Assembly (NCBI RefSeq): GCF_003287895.1
Contig: NZ_CP030280.1
Location: 999,501 to 1,063,500, forward strand
DNA length: 64,000 bases
Reading direction: 5' to 3'
From: Blautia argi
Lineage (GTDB): Bacteria > Bacillota > Clostridia > Lachnospirales > Lachnospiraceae
Part shown: positions 36,040-43,945 of the stretch, piece after piece
Position numbering within the stretch: position 1 is the stretch's first letter
Layout: each line of letters opens with the position of its first letter
Position numbers and translations under genes: made by a program
Notes under the pieces: generated by a model
Database searches by the model: none
What the model was told of the DNA's origin: nothing
Seen by the model: the letters and a program-made list of their open reading frames with translations, nothing else

Positions 36040-36354
36040 ATGAATAAGGAAGAAATTTTAGCTAGAAGTAAAAAAGAAAATATTTATGGAGATGAACGTG
36101 AAAAGAGTGTGCGTACAAAACGAGATGCTTTTTCTCTTTGGGGGCTTACTGTTTTAGGCATTATTATAATGTTCATTAAACTATTTTGTATGGAGTCTCC
36201 GGCAGATATAATTTCTATTTTGTTTTGTACATCAGGATTGGGATTTACCTATGAAGGGATTAAACTTAAGAAGAAATGGAGTATAATTTGCGGTGTTGTA
36301 TTTTTACTATTGGCAGTTTACTTTTTTTATAAATTTTGTATGGGGTTATTCTAA
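36040..36354 (+). CDS. Small membrane protein (DUF6442-like)
   Basis: 104 residues. A charged N-terminus (NKEEILARSKKENIYGDEREKSVRTKRDAF) is followed by three hydrophobic segments at about 34-50, 57-72 and 80-100. This plan, with the ARSKKEN...DEREK block, is common in Firmicute proteins paired with a small XRE regulator, and the next gene is exactly that. The stop overlaps the XRE start by one base. Function unknown. The start is ATG 36040, with site aaaggggaa. Confidence 0.75.
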   Translation: MNKEEILARSKKENIYGDEREKSVRTKRDAFSLWGLTVLGIIIMFIKLFCMESPADIISILFCTSGLGFTYEGIKLKKKWSIICGVVFLLLAVYFFYKFCMGLF

Positions 36355-36566
36355 TGGATGATAAATTGGTATTAAAAAATAATTTAAAGCGTGCAAGAAC
36401 AGAAAAAAAACTCTCGCAATCGGCATTAGCAGAAATGGTTGGGGTATCCCGAAATACAATTAGTTCTATTGAAACAGGACAATTTAATCCAACGGCGAAA
36501 TTAGCATTGATTATATGTATAGCACTTGATAAAAAATTTGAGGAATTATTCTATTTTGATGAATAA
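36354..36566 (+). CDS. XRE/Cro-type regulator (YgzD-like)
   Basis: 70 residues, nearly all one HTH domain: LKRARTEKKLSQSALAEMVGVSRNTISSIETGQFNPTAKLAL, ending in ALDKKFEELFYFDE. Start ATG 36354 overlaps the upstream stop; the in-frame codon at 36336 is inside the previous gene and unlikely. It is the usual partner of small membrane proteins of the DUF6442 type. It probably represses the promoter at 35968-35996 through the AAACTTGG repeats. Confidence 0.9.
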   Translation: MDDKLVLKNNLKRARTEKKLSQSALAEMVGVSRNTISSIETGQFNPTAKLALIICIALDKKFEELFYFDE

Positions 36567-36593
36567 TAAAAAGTTGACTTTGCAGGAGGTATT

Positions 36594-36764
36594 ATGATGA
36601 AGGATAAAAAAAATTATTTTGGAAATGGAATTTCAGTCGGGTTATGTTTAGGTGTAGTATTCGGAATTATTTTAGATAATCTTGCGTTAGGCATAGCAAT
36701 TGGCATATGTCTTGGAAGTTCTGTTGGAACAATTGTTTATAAGAAAAAAACAAAAGATGAATAA
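36594..36764 (+). CDS. Glycine-rich two-helix small membrane protein
   Basis: 56 residues (from ATG 36594; a second ATG follows directly), with a fine gcaggaggt site 6-7 bases ahead. Two hydrophobic segments contain regularly spaced glycines and serines (GISVGLCLGVVFGIILDN, ALGIAIGICLGSSVGTIV), like a glycine-zipper membrane hairpin. It ends KKKTKDE. It is third in the small operon behind the AAACTTGG promoter. No function is known. Its spacing, ribosome site and composition support it being real. Confidence 0.7.
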   Translation: MMKDKKNYFGNGISVGLCLGVVFGIILDNLALGIAIGICLGSSVGTIVYKKKTKDE

Positions 36765-37101
36765 CAATTTCAGCTTGTCGAACCGAAAAACACTGTAATA
36801 ACATGTGTAAAACAAAATGTAAAACACCCCACTGAGTAGGTAGGACTAAATACTCCTATGATTTCGATTTTGAAGTCATAGGGGTATTTTTTTGTGCAGA
36901 AAAATAAAAAATTTCCTTTTCCACCCTGTATTTTCCCCTCTGAGCCTTTCGTTATATGAGAGCAAAAAAATAAAATTCCTTTTTTATTTGTAAAAAGCCC
37001 TCTCTACGTTCTGATATATGAGGAACAAATTACATTTGCCTTAAAAGAATCGGGCCTGATTCAAGAACAAAGAAAAAACGAAAAGAGAAAGGAGAAACTA
37101 C
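36765..37101. other. Intergenic region before ssb
   Basis: After the terminator at 36850-36893 the remaining ~200 bases are A/T-rich and show no gene. They probably hold the promoter of the ssb-mob operon; no clear -35/-10 pair was found. The ribosome site agaaaggag precedes ATG 37102. Confidence 0.45.
36850..36893 (+). terminator. Intrinsic terminator of the XRE operon
   Basis: ATACTCCTATGA (36850-36861) pairs with TCATAGGGGTAT (36876-36887), with one wobble pair, followed by a T-run to 36891. Confidence 0.85.
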
Positions 37102-37506
37102 ATGAACAAAACAATCTTAATGGGAAGACTGACAAAAGATCCGGAGGTGAAATATCTCCAGGATGAAAACAGTACTGCAATGGCAAGATACACGCTGGCA
37201 GTAGACAGGCGATATCGAAAGGATGGAAAGGCAGAAACAGATTTTATTTCTTGTGTTACCTTTGGGAAGAATGCTGAGTTTGTAGAAAAATATCTGCAAA
37301 AAGGGTTGAAGATTTTAGTAAGCGGACGGATCCAGACAGGAAGCTATGTGAATCAGGAGGGGAATAAAGTTTATACCATCAATGTGATCGTAGAAGAACA
37401 TTATTTCGCAGAAGGGAAGAAACTGTCAGGATCAGAAAAGAAAGAAGATACCGATCCGGATGGATTTATGCATCTTCCAGATGGAGAAGAACTTCCGTTT
37501 GAGTAA
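37102..37506 (+). CDS. ssb: Single-stranded DNA-binding protein of the element
   Basis: 134 residues. The OB-fold of SSB is clear: MNKTILMGRLTKDPEVKYL, ARYTLAVDRRYRKDGKAETDFISCVTFGKNAEFVEKYLQKGLKILVSGRIQTGSY, then VIVEEHYFAE. The C-terminus ends in an acidic tail GEELPFE that is close to the usual DDDIPF partner-binding tip. Mobile-element SSBs protect the transferred strand and aid the element's own primase-helicase. It is the first gene of the transfer module. Confidence 0.95.
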   Translation: MNKTILMGRLTKDPEVKYLQDENSTAMARYTLAVDRRYRKDGKAETDFISCVTFGKNAEFVEKYLQKGLKILVSGRIQTGSYVNQEGNKVYTINVIVEEHYFAEGKKLSGSEKKEDTDPDGFMHLPDGEELPFE

Positions 37507-37530
37507 GAATAACTCGGATGCTGAAAGCAG

Positions 37531-37573
37531 AAGAGCGCACTTATATACCTTAAAAGGTATGTGCGTCCTACGG
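37531..37573 (+). other. Candidate oriT with hairpin and MobQ-like nic core
   Basis: ATACCTT (37545-37551) and AAGGTAT (37554-37560) form a perfect stem, extended by CGCAC (37536-37540) with GTGCG (37561-37565). The stem is followed directly by TCCTACGG. MobQ origins (RSF1010, pIP501, pSK41 types) carry a hairpin next to a core like GTGCGCCCTTACGG, so GTGCGTCCTACGG is a good match. It sits between ssb and the mob genes, the expected place. The nick position is inferred. Confidence 0.6.
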
Positions 37574-37708
37574 AAGTAGCATCTTTCTGAAGGGGAATTC
37601 CGAAAGTGTTTGCGGATGATCCATCCGAAGAAGGGTTTCCCTTCCGGCAGAAATGCCTATCCCGTAACAGAGAAAATGGAAGAGTTGAAAAAGGAGGAAA
37701 AGAACGAT

Positions 37709-38131
37709 ATGGCGAAGAAGAAAACATTTCAGGAATATACGAAGGAAGCACTTTATGAGATTGAAAAAACAGAAGCTGCATTGAAACAGGCAAAGCTTGA
37801 GAAGGAACAGGCAGAGCATAGGATCCAGAGATCCTTGAACTATCTAGACACACAGAAAAAGAAAAAGCGAAAGGCACGAACCCATCTGTTGATCCAGAAG
37901 GGAGCAGCCATAGAAGCAATCTGTAAAGATACCAAATATCTGACAGAGGCGGAATTTTATCAGCTGATGGATGAACTTCTTCATGATCCCGCTTGTAAGT
38001 TTTGTGATGTCGTTCATGAAATGGTTCGTGGACGGGCGGAAACTGCAGAAGCGAAGGAACGAGAATTCGCAGAAGAGGAAGCACTATTAAAGGCGATGCA
38101 GCGAGGTGAACTGCCACAGGGAGATGAGTAA
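37709..38131 (+). CDS. DUF3847-type coiled-coil protein of the mobilization module
   Basis: 140 residues from ATG 37709, chosen for its aaaggaggaaaag site; the open frame extends back to 37610 without one. A strongly charged helix (AKKKTFQEYTKEALYEIEKTEAALKQAKLEKEQAEHRIQ) with heptad-like spacing is followed by a basic patch (KKKKRKAR) and a C-terminal helical part. Proteins of this type stand just before MobA/MobL relaxase genes in Clostridia elements, and may be relaxosome accessory DNA binders. That role is inference. Its stop is one base before the relaxase start. Confidence 0.75.
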   Translation: MAKKKTFQEYTKEALYEIEKTEAALKQAKLEKEQAEHRIQRSLNYLDTQKKKKRKARTHLLIQKGAAIEAICKDTKYLTEAEFYQLMDELLHDPACKFCDVVHEMVRGRAETAEAKEREFAEEEALLKAMQRGELPQGDE

Positions 38132-38132
38132 G

Positions 38133-39680
38133 ATGGGATGTTATCACTTTCATCTAAATCAATTATCCAGAGGAAAAGGGCAGTCTGCCATTGCTAGTGC
38201 TGCTTACCGAGCCGGTACAAAACTGGAATGTACATATTATGGGGAAGTAAGTGATTATACGACAAAAGGCGGTGTGGTATTAGCGGAGATCCATCTTCCC
38301 AAACAGGCTCCGGAGAGATTCAAAGACAGGGAGACCCTTTGGAATGAGGTGGAATGGATTGAAGGAAACAAGAAAGCACAGCTGGCACACAGCTTTGATA
38401 TTGCCTTGATGAATGAGTTTTCTATGGAAGAAAATATTGAGCTTGCAAGAAGATTTGTAGAAGAACAGTTAGTCGCAAGAGGGATGATCGCTGATCTGGC
38501 AATCCATGATCCGAAGAAGGCAAAGGATAAAATACCCAATCCCCATATGCACATCATGGTTCCCATCCGCCCTTTACAGGAAGATGGTACCTGGGGACAA
38601 AAACAAAAAAAGGTTCCAGTATTAACACCGGATGGACAGCCGGTTTTGAATCAGAAAGGACAACCGGTATTTCGGGCGGTACATACAACGGATTGGAGCA
38701 GGAAAGAAACCTTGGAAGAATTGAGAAGTGCCTGGGCGAGGATGTGTAATGAACTGTATGAAGAAAAAGGACTTACAGAAAGAGTCGATGCCAGATCTTA
38801 TGAGGAACGGGGGATTGATAAGATCCCGATGGTGCATGAAGGACCGAACGTACAGGCAATGGAAGCAAGAGGAATTTCAACCGCATTGGGAAGTTTAAAC
38901 CGACTCATCCGAGCCTTAAATGATATGAAAGAACGGGCAAAGAATCTTCTTCAATGGTCTTTGCTTCGACAAAGCCAGTTGATGGAACGGATGCTGTTCT
39001 TACATCAGCCAACTTTAGCAGATTATCTAAGAAACTATTATGACAAGAGAAATGCAGTTGCAGAATCTTACGCTTATGGAACACAAAAGGCGAAGAATAC
39101 AAATCTGAAACAATTTGCAGAGACGATCCGCTTTCTGGAAGAGCAGGATGTGAGAACCCCGGAACAGCTGACAGAGAAAATCCAGGAATTCGATACTCAG
39201 CTGAAGGAAGTGAGCCAGAGGTTGAAAAAACAACTAGCTGCTTTACAAAGGGTCAATGTCAACCTTTATGCAATGAAAGAGTATTTTGAAACGAGACCTG
39301 TTTATCTGGAATTAAAGAACAAATATTTTGGCAGGGAAAAATTCAAAGAGGAACATAAGAAGGAACTTAACGGATATTATCGTTCGGAAAGGATCTTAAA
39401 AGAAAATCTGGATGCGAATGGAAAAATACCAGAAGGAAAATGGAAGCGAGAAGCAGATTGTTTATCGGAAGAGATTGCTGCTTTACGAAAAGAAGATAAA
39501 CGGATCCATGCGATGCTACGAAAGTATGAGAAAGTCAAAAATGATGTGGAAGCTTTGATGGCAGAGGAAGGAGAAGGTGTCTCTCTTCCAGAAACAAACA
39601 AACGGGAGCAATCCACAGAAACAAAAGAAGCAGTGAGAACCATGAAACCAAAGAAGAAACATCATGGAATGGAATTATAG
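38133..39680 (+). CDS. MobA/MobL family relaxase (MobQ type)
   Basis: 515 residues from ATG 38133, with agggag 10 bases ahead. The relaxase domain shows the motif I region YHFHLNQLSRGKGQSAIASAAYRAG, LAHSFDIALMNEFS, and the metal-binding histidine motif NPHMHIMVPIRPL. The family nicks one strand at oriT and pilots it into the recipient. After ~residue 245 comes a long charged coiled-coil region with no primase domain. The element lacks its own secretion genes, so transfer would need a helper conjugative element. The gene follows the DUF3847 gene without a gap and precedes the split primase gene by 15 bases. Confidence 0.92.
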   Translation: MGCYHFHLNQLSRGKGQSAIASAAYRAGTKLECTYYGEVSDYTTKGGVVLAEIHLPKQAPERFKDRETLWNEVEWIEGNKKAQLAHSFDIALMNEFSMEENIELARRFVEEQLVARGMIADLAIHDPKKAKDKIPNPHMHIMVPIRPLQEDGTWGQKQKKVPVLTPDGQPVLNQKGQPVFRAVHTTDWSRKETLEELRSAWARMCNELYEEKGLTERVDARSYEERGIDKIPMVHEGPNVQAMEARGISTALGSLNRLIRALNDMKERAKNLLQWSLLRQSQLMERMLFLHQPTLADYLRNYYDKRNAVAESYAYGTQKAKNTNLKQFAETIRFLEEQDVRTPEQLTEKIQEFDTQLKEVSQRLKKQLAALQRVNVNLYAMKEYFETRPVYLELKNKYFGREKFKEEHKKELNGYYRSERILKENLDANGKIPEGKWKREADCLSEEIAALRKEDKRIHAMLRKYEKVKNDVEALMAEEGEGVSLPETNKREQSTETKEAVRTMKPKKKHHGMEL

Positions 39681-39695
39681 GAGGAATTTTAGAAG

Positions 39696-40127
39696 ATGGA
39701 AGAATATACAAGAGAACAGATTCAAAGAGCAGATGATACCGATTTATATGTTTTTCTTTCTGGGAGAGGAGAACAGTTCAAACGATGTGGAAAGGAATAC
39801 CGGTGGTTACGACATGACAGTGTGATGATCAACAAGAACGAATGGTATCGTTTTAGTCAGAATAAAGGCGGTCATGCCATCGATTTTATGAAAGAATTCT
39901 ACGGTCTTTCTTTTGCAGAGGCAGTCAAAGAATTATTAGGAGAAGAGGGAGTTGGAGAAACCAACAGAAGAACGGCGAAGGAAGATGCAGGCAGACAGAA
40001 GGTCTGCCCCATCCCCTTGCCTGGATTGGAATTGCCAGAAAGAAATGAAAGCTGTGAGGTTGCAAGGAAGTATCTCATTGAACAGAGAAAACTATCGGAA
40101 CAACTGGTAGATCAGATGATTGGGTAG
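39696..40127 (+). pseudogene. 5' part of the split primase-helicase gene
   Basis: The first 142 codons encode the N-terminal zinc/CHC2-like primase domain (RCGKEYRWLRHDSVMINKNEWYRFSQNKGGHAIDFMKEFYGLSFAEAV), then VARKYLIEQRKLSEQLVDQMI. The reading frame enters the IS at 40123 and stops at once. Deleting the IS and one 8-bp target copy joins DQMI to AKGDIYE at 42005 in perfect frame, giving a 635-residue protein. The disruption is thus recent and precise. Without the second half this fragment should be inactive. Confidence 0.9.
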
Positions 40128-40221
40128 TGTCAACTGAGTTATGAAAAACTGAGCGATAAGAAAAAGGCTCAGATGAACCTTGAAAATTGCAGATATGTTA
40201 GTTTGAGGTAAGTTTACGCCA

Positions 40222-40343
40222 CCCTTGACAGCACGCAAAAGAACTGCTGTAGATAAATCACCGACGGCGAAGAACTCAAGAACAGTTAGAACTTCTTCCG
40301 TCGAATACAGCAGTGTAGCAGTTCTTTTGCGTGCCATCAAGGG
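40222..40343. repeat. Long imperfect hairpin in the left end of the IS
   Basis: The outer arms are CCCTTGACAGCACGCAAAAG (40222-40241) with CTTTTGCGTGCCATCAAGGG (40324-40343). The next bases GAACTGCT/AGCAGTTC continue the stem, and inner arms CGACGG/CCGTCG with GAAGAA/TTCTTC add a second stem. A separate small hairpin CGAAAGC-GTT-GCTTTCG follows at 40350-40366. The whole is far larger than a normal terminator. Confidence 0.7.
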
Positions 40344-40396
40344 CAAGCCGAAAGCGTTGCTTTCGATGGCTGGATATATTACCTCAGGCTCGGAAT

Positions 40397-41853
40397 CTAA
40401 GAACAATTAGAACTTTCAGTTTGAAGGTTTAAGATGGTCTGTTGTCCTAAGAAAATGAGCAGTTGCCATTTACCTGGCATATTATCAGCGCCATTTAGCA
40501 TATCAGCTTTGTTGAGTACCTGATAATGATTGTGCTTGTGTGGGCGCAGAAAATTATAGTAAGCAACCCATAAGGCTAAATCGTAATTGGCACCTTCATA
40601 ATTATCAAAACCATTGGTAGTTCGGTAGGAAACTTTGTAGGTGCGATTGAGACGTTCGATCATCTGTTTATAAGGACGAAATTCTTTTGAAACTTCGTCA
40701 TCATTGGTTAAACCGATAACCTGTGTGATGGTAAATTTAAAATCATCTTTAAATTTTTTAGCAAACTCCATGGCAGCTAGTGGATATGCACTATATCCAT
40801 CTGCAATGAATTTAAATTTTTTCGGTAGTTCTGTGAGATGTCGAAAAGCCATTCTCATTGCAAGGATACAGGGACCGACACTTCGGTTGTCTGAGACCTG
40901 GTATCCGATGATAGAACGACTTGCAGCATCCATGATAAACCAGATATAAGCTTTGATTCCTCTTACTTTGATATAGGTTTCATCAGCGGTAAAAACATCT
41001 CCTGTTTTATAGTCATAATGATCAACAAAGGCTTAATGCAAACAGCCGCAGTTTTGCAATAGTTAGCAATCTGCTGATGGGAGATGCTGATGTTGTAAAG
41101 GTCTTTTAGTGCTTGGGATGTTTTTCTTAGAGATAATCCAAGGTTGATATGTAGGGTCAGGCAAAGAGACATGACGTGTGCGTTGTGTTTGGAAAATTTT
41201 AAGGATGAAGCATTCTTAGGTAGTGAATTTAAATCCATGGTAAGAAATCTACAGTGAATTCACGGTAGATGTAATGGAGTTTATATTTATTTTTGCCATA
41301 GTCCTCTTTTAGATCCTTCTTCTCAACTTTTTTGAGATTGTGCAGATAATAAGGACATTTCGGATTTACACATTTATGTATACGAAAGAACTTGCGCGAT
41401 CTTTTTAGCTACAAGGGTCTTACCACAGTGAGGGCAGATGAAACGAACAGGTGCAGAAGCTACTTCACCTGAGATGAAAGTCTGACCACAAACTTTACAC
41501 TGGTATTGTCCGTTTCCACCATTGTTGTCATAGATGAAATGGTGTGGAGCACCGCATAAGGGGCAGATGGTATCTTCAGGAATGGATTTTCCATTGCGTC
41601 GTTGCACTGGTTTGAGTGATTTGTGATACTTCCATGTATAGTATTCTAGAAGGAATTGCCAGTCCTGTTTGACAAAGGTTTTAATGACCGGAAGTTCATC
41701 AACTTTGAATTTTTGATATTTGGGAGAATGAGAATCATCGAAAGCCCACTGTTTAAGAGGGATATATCTGCAGATAAAATTTAAAAGCCAGCAGATTTGT
41801 TGGTGTTGGTATTGAATAAAAGAAAGTAAGTATTGTATAATGTCCATGAGCAT
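40397..41853 (-). pseudogene. IS transposase (zinc ribbon plus IS240-like DDE), at least three frameshifts
   Basis: Three consecutive minus-strand pieces belong to one protein. The first (41853-41374) has an N-terminal helical part and a double zinc ribbon: CPLCGAPHHF, CKVCGQTF, CPHCGKTL. The second (41238-40963) covers an HTH-like region. The third (40933-40397) carries the end of the DDE core. In the corrected frames the catalytic residues are visible: FTADETYIKV, FKFIADGYSAY and KQMIERLNRTYK. Frame breaks fall near 41395, 41242 (ttctta for ttcttta) and 41026 (ttgtt for ttggtt). The protein would be ~460 residues. The transposase is inactive as written, despite intact IS ends. Confidence 0.8.
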
Positions 41854-42004
41854 TGGCTCCTTTCGGGGATGTTGGTTTGGCGATTGACATTATACAAAAA
41901 AAGGGAGGTCAATGCTCTTTTTATTGCAGATTTCCCTAAAAATCAAGGTTTTTAATAGATTTAAACAATAAAAAATGGGTAGTTTTTGACACTACCGATG
42001 ATTG

Positions 42005-43485
42005 CAAAGGGGGATATTTATGAAAGTAAAAACTATCACAATGTGGTGTTCGTTGGAAGAGATAAAGAAGAGAATCCCAGATATGCAGCTATGCGGGGAA
42101 CCGATGAGAAACGATATTGTGGAGAAGCAAGAGGTTCAGAAAAGACCTATGGATTTGGCCATATAGGAACGGATGAAAATCTGTTTGTGTTTGAATCTCC
42201 CATTGATCTTTTGTCTTATATCACCGCAGTTCCGGAAGAATGGGAAAAGCATAGTTATATTTCTCTGGGAGGATTGAGTGAAACAGCGATGAAACAGGTC
42301 TATATGGAGCATAAAAACATTAGGTCTATCTATTTGTGCCTGGATAATGATGAGCCTGGAAATGAGAGATGCAGGCAGTTTGTTTCCATGATTCCAGAGG
42401 AATTTTGTGTATTTCGTTTAGAGCCAGCCAAAAAAGATTGGAATGAATGTCTGGTTGCAGGACTTCATGTAAAAGAAATGGCAAAACAAATCTGCTTGCG
42501 AGACAACAGGGAAACTCTGATTCCAGTCACCAAGATGTCGGAGGTTGAGGAAACGGTGGTTCAGTGGTTATGGTATCCCTTCATTCCCTTTGGAAAGGTT
42601 ACTTTGATTCAGGGGAATCCGGGAAAAGGAAAAACGTGGCTTGCAATGGCAATCGCCGCATACTGTACGAATGGAAAAGAACTTCCCAATGCACTTCCCA
42701 TAGAACCCTTTAATGTATTGTATCAAACAGCAGAGGATGGGATAGCAGATACCATTAAGCCTAGATTAGCAAAATGTGGTGCAGATATGACAAGGGTGCG
42801 ATTCATCAATGAAGATGAAAAACAGCTTTCTATGACGGACGATCGGATTGAAAAAGCCATCCGTCAGAACAATGTACGCCTCATGATCATGGATCCCATA
42901 CAGGCTTATCTGGGAGCCAATGTGGATATGAATCGAGCAAATGAGATCCGTCCCTTATTTCGACATCTCAGTACGATTGCAGAGAGAACTGGATGTGCTA
43001 TTGTTCTCATTGGACATTTGAATAAGTCATCGGGAAGTCAGAGCGATTACCGTTCCCTGGGATCTATTGATATCGCAGCGGCAGTACGAAGCATCTTATT
43101 TGTAGAAAAGGTGGAAAAAGAGAAGGAACAGGATATCCGAGTGGTATATCAGCAAAAGGATTCTCTTGCTAAGAAGGAAAATCCGGTAGCGTTTTCTTTA
43201 GGAGAAGAAGGCTTAAAATGGTTAGGGGAATACGATATATCCATTGAAGATCTGCTGATGGGGAAAGCAGGAACGAAAAAGGAAACAAAACTGGAAAAGG
43301 CACAGAAGTTGATCCTGGAGTTATTAACCAAACGAAAAGTGATGTGCTTAGAAGAATTAGAGGCAGAACTACTAGCCTATGGGATCTCTTCCAGAACAGG
43401 AAGAGATGCAAGAAAGCAGCTGGAAAACAGACTGAGCTACGACTGGTGTCAGGGAAGAAAAACAGTTGCGTTAACAACAGAATAA
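42005..43485 (+). pseudogene. 3' part of the split primase-helicase gene
   Basis: These ~493 codons continue the gene cut by the IS. First is a TOPRIM-like part (LFVFESPIDLLSYITAV, SIYLCLDNDEPGNERC), then a RepA/DnaB-like AAA helicase: FGKVTLIQGNPGKGKTWLAMAIAAY (Walker A), LMIMDPIQAYLG (Walker B), AIVLIGHLNKSSG and SIDIAAAVRSIL. A C-terminal winged-helix-like tail follows. An ATG inside the right target repeat (41998) could start a shortened protein that keeps the helicase, so partial function is possible. Such primase-helicases replicate the excised circular element. Confidence 0.88.
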
Positions 43486-43490
43486 AGGAA

Positions 43491-43560
43491 GACATTGGCA
43501 AAAAATTACTTTGGCATTGGCAGCCTTTATAGATACCTTTGCCAGCCGCCAATGTCAAAG
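43491..43560. repeat. Competing inverted repeats upstream of xis
   Basis: GCCAATGTC (43548-43556) can pair with GACATTGGC at 43491-43499 or with the neighbouring CTTTGGCATTGG at 43509-43520. This gives two mutually exclusive hairpins just after the primase-helicase gene. CATTGGCA is thus present twice directly and once inverted. Confidence 0.5.
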
Positions 43561-43645
43561 ATATTTACCATTTATTTCAAAAAATGGTCGTGTGTATTGC
43601 GAGGTGAAATTTATGCTATGCACGTAAAAACAGGGAAAGGATATT

Positions 43646-43846
43646 ATGAATAAAGCATATGTACCGATTTATGAAAAGGTGGCTCTTACAATTGAAGAGG
43701 CAGCTGAATATAGTAATATTGGACAAAATAGAATTAGTAATTTATTAAAAGAACCACGATGTCCATTTGTACTTTATGTAGGAGCTAAAAAACTTGTAAA
43801 GAGAAAAGAATTTGAAAGATTTATTTCAGAAAATATAGAGATTTAA
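43646..43846 (+). CDS. xis: Excisionase (Tn916 Xis-like)
   Basis: 66 residues: MNKAYVPIYEKVALTIEEAAEYSNIGQNRISNLL, then CPFVLYVGAKKLVKRKEFERFI. This is the compact winged-HTH of Tn916-type excisionases, which bend DNA and direct the integrase towards excision. It lies 99 bases before the integrase gene, the normal order. The site gggaaagg precedes its ATG. Intact excisionase and integrase mean the element may still excise. Confidence 0.9.
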   Translation: MNKAYVPIYEKVALTIEEAAEYSNIGQNRISNLLKEPRCPFVLYVGAKKLVKRKEFERFISENIEI

Positions 43847-43875
43847 GAGATAGGAGATGAGATGGAAATTGAATA

Positions 43876-43904
43876 TTCACAAAGATAAAATGGTATGGTA
43901 TAAT
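43876..43904 (+). promoter_or_regulatory. Promoter of the integrase gene
   Basis: TTCACA (43876-43881), 17 bases, TATAAT (43899-43904). A 41-base leader with aaaggag precedes the ATG at 43946. Confidence 0.6.
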
Positions 43905-43945
43905 ATAAAATACTGTATTAGGGCTTCTTTGAAAGGAGCTAAAAT

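Larger units (their letters stand above)
40123..41996 (-). mobile_element. 1874-bp DDE insertion sequence with 8-bp target duplication
   Basis: It is bounded by GGTAGTGTCAAC at the left and its inverted form GTTTTTGACACTACC at the right (11 matching end bases). Exact GATGATTG direct repeats at 40115-40122 and 41997-42004 are the target duplication. Inside is one decayed transposase on the minus strand and, beyond its 3' end, a long hairpin. The 8-bp duplication and the IS240-like DDE domain point to the IS6-related superfamily, although this IS is longer and has an N-terminal zinc ribbon. Precise excision would restore the host gene. Confidence 0.88.

Noticed and set aside
40225..40410. 61-codon plus-strand frame in the IS
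   Set aside because: It is a by-product of the long hairpin sequence and has no ribosome site.
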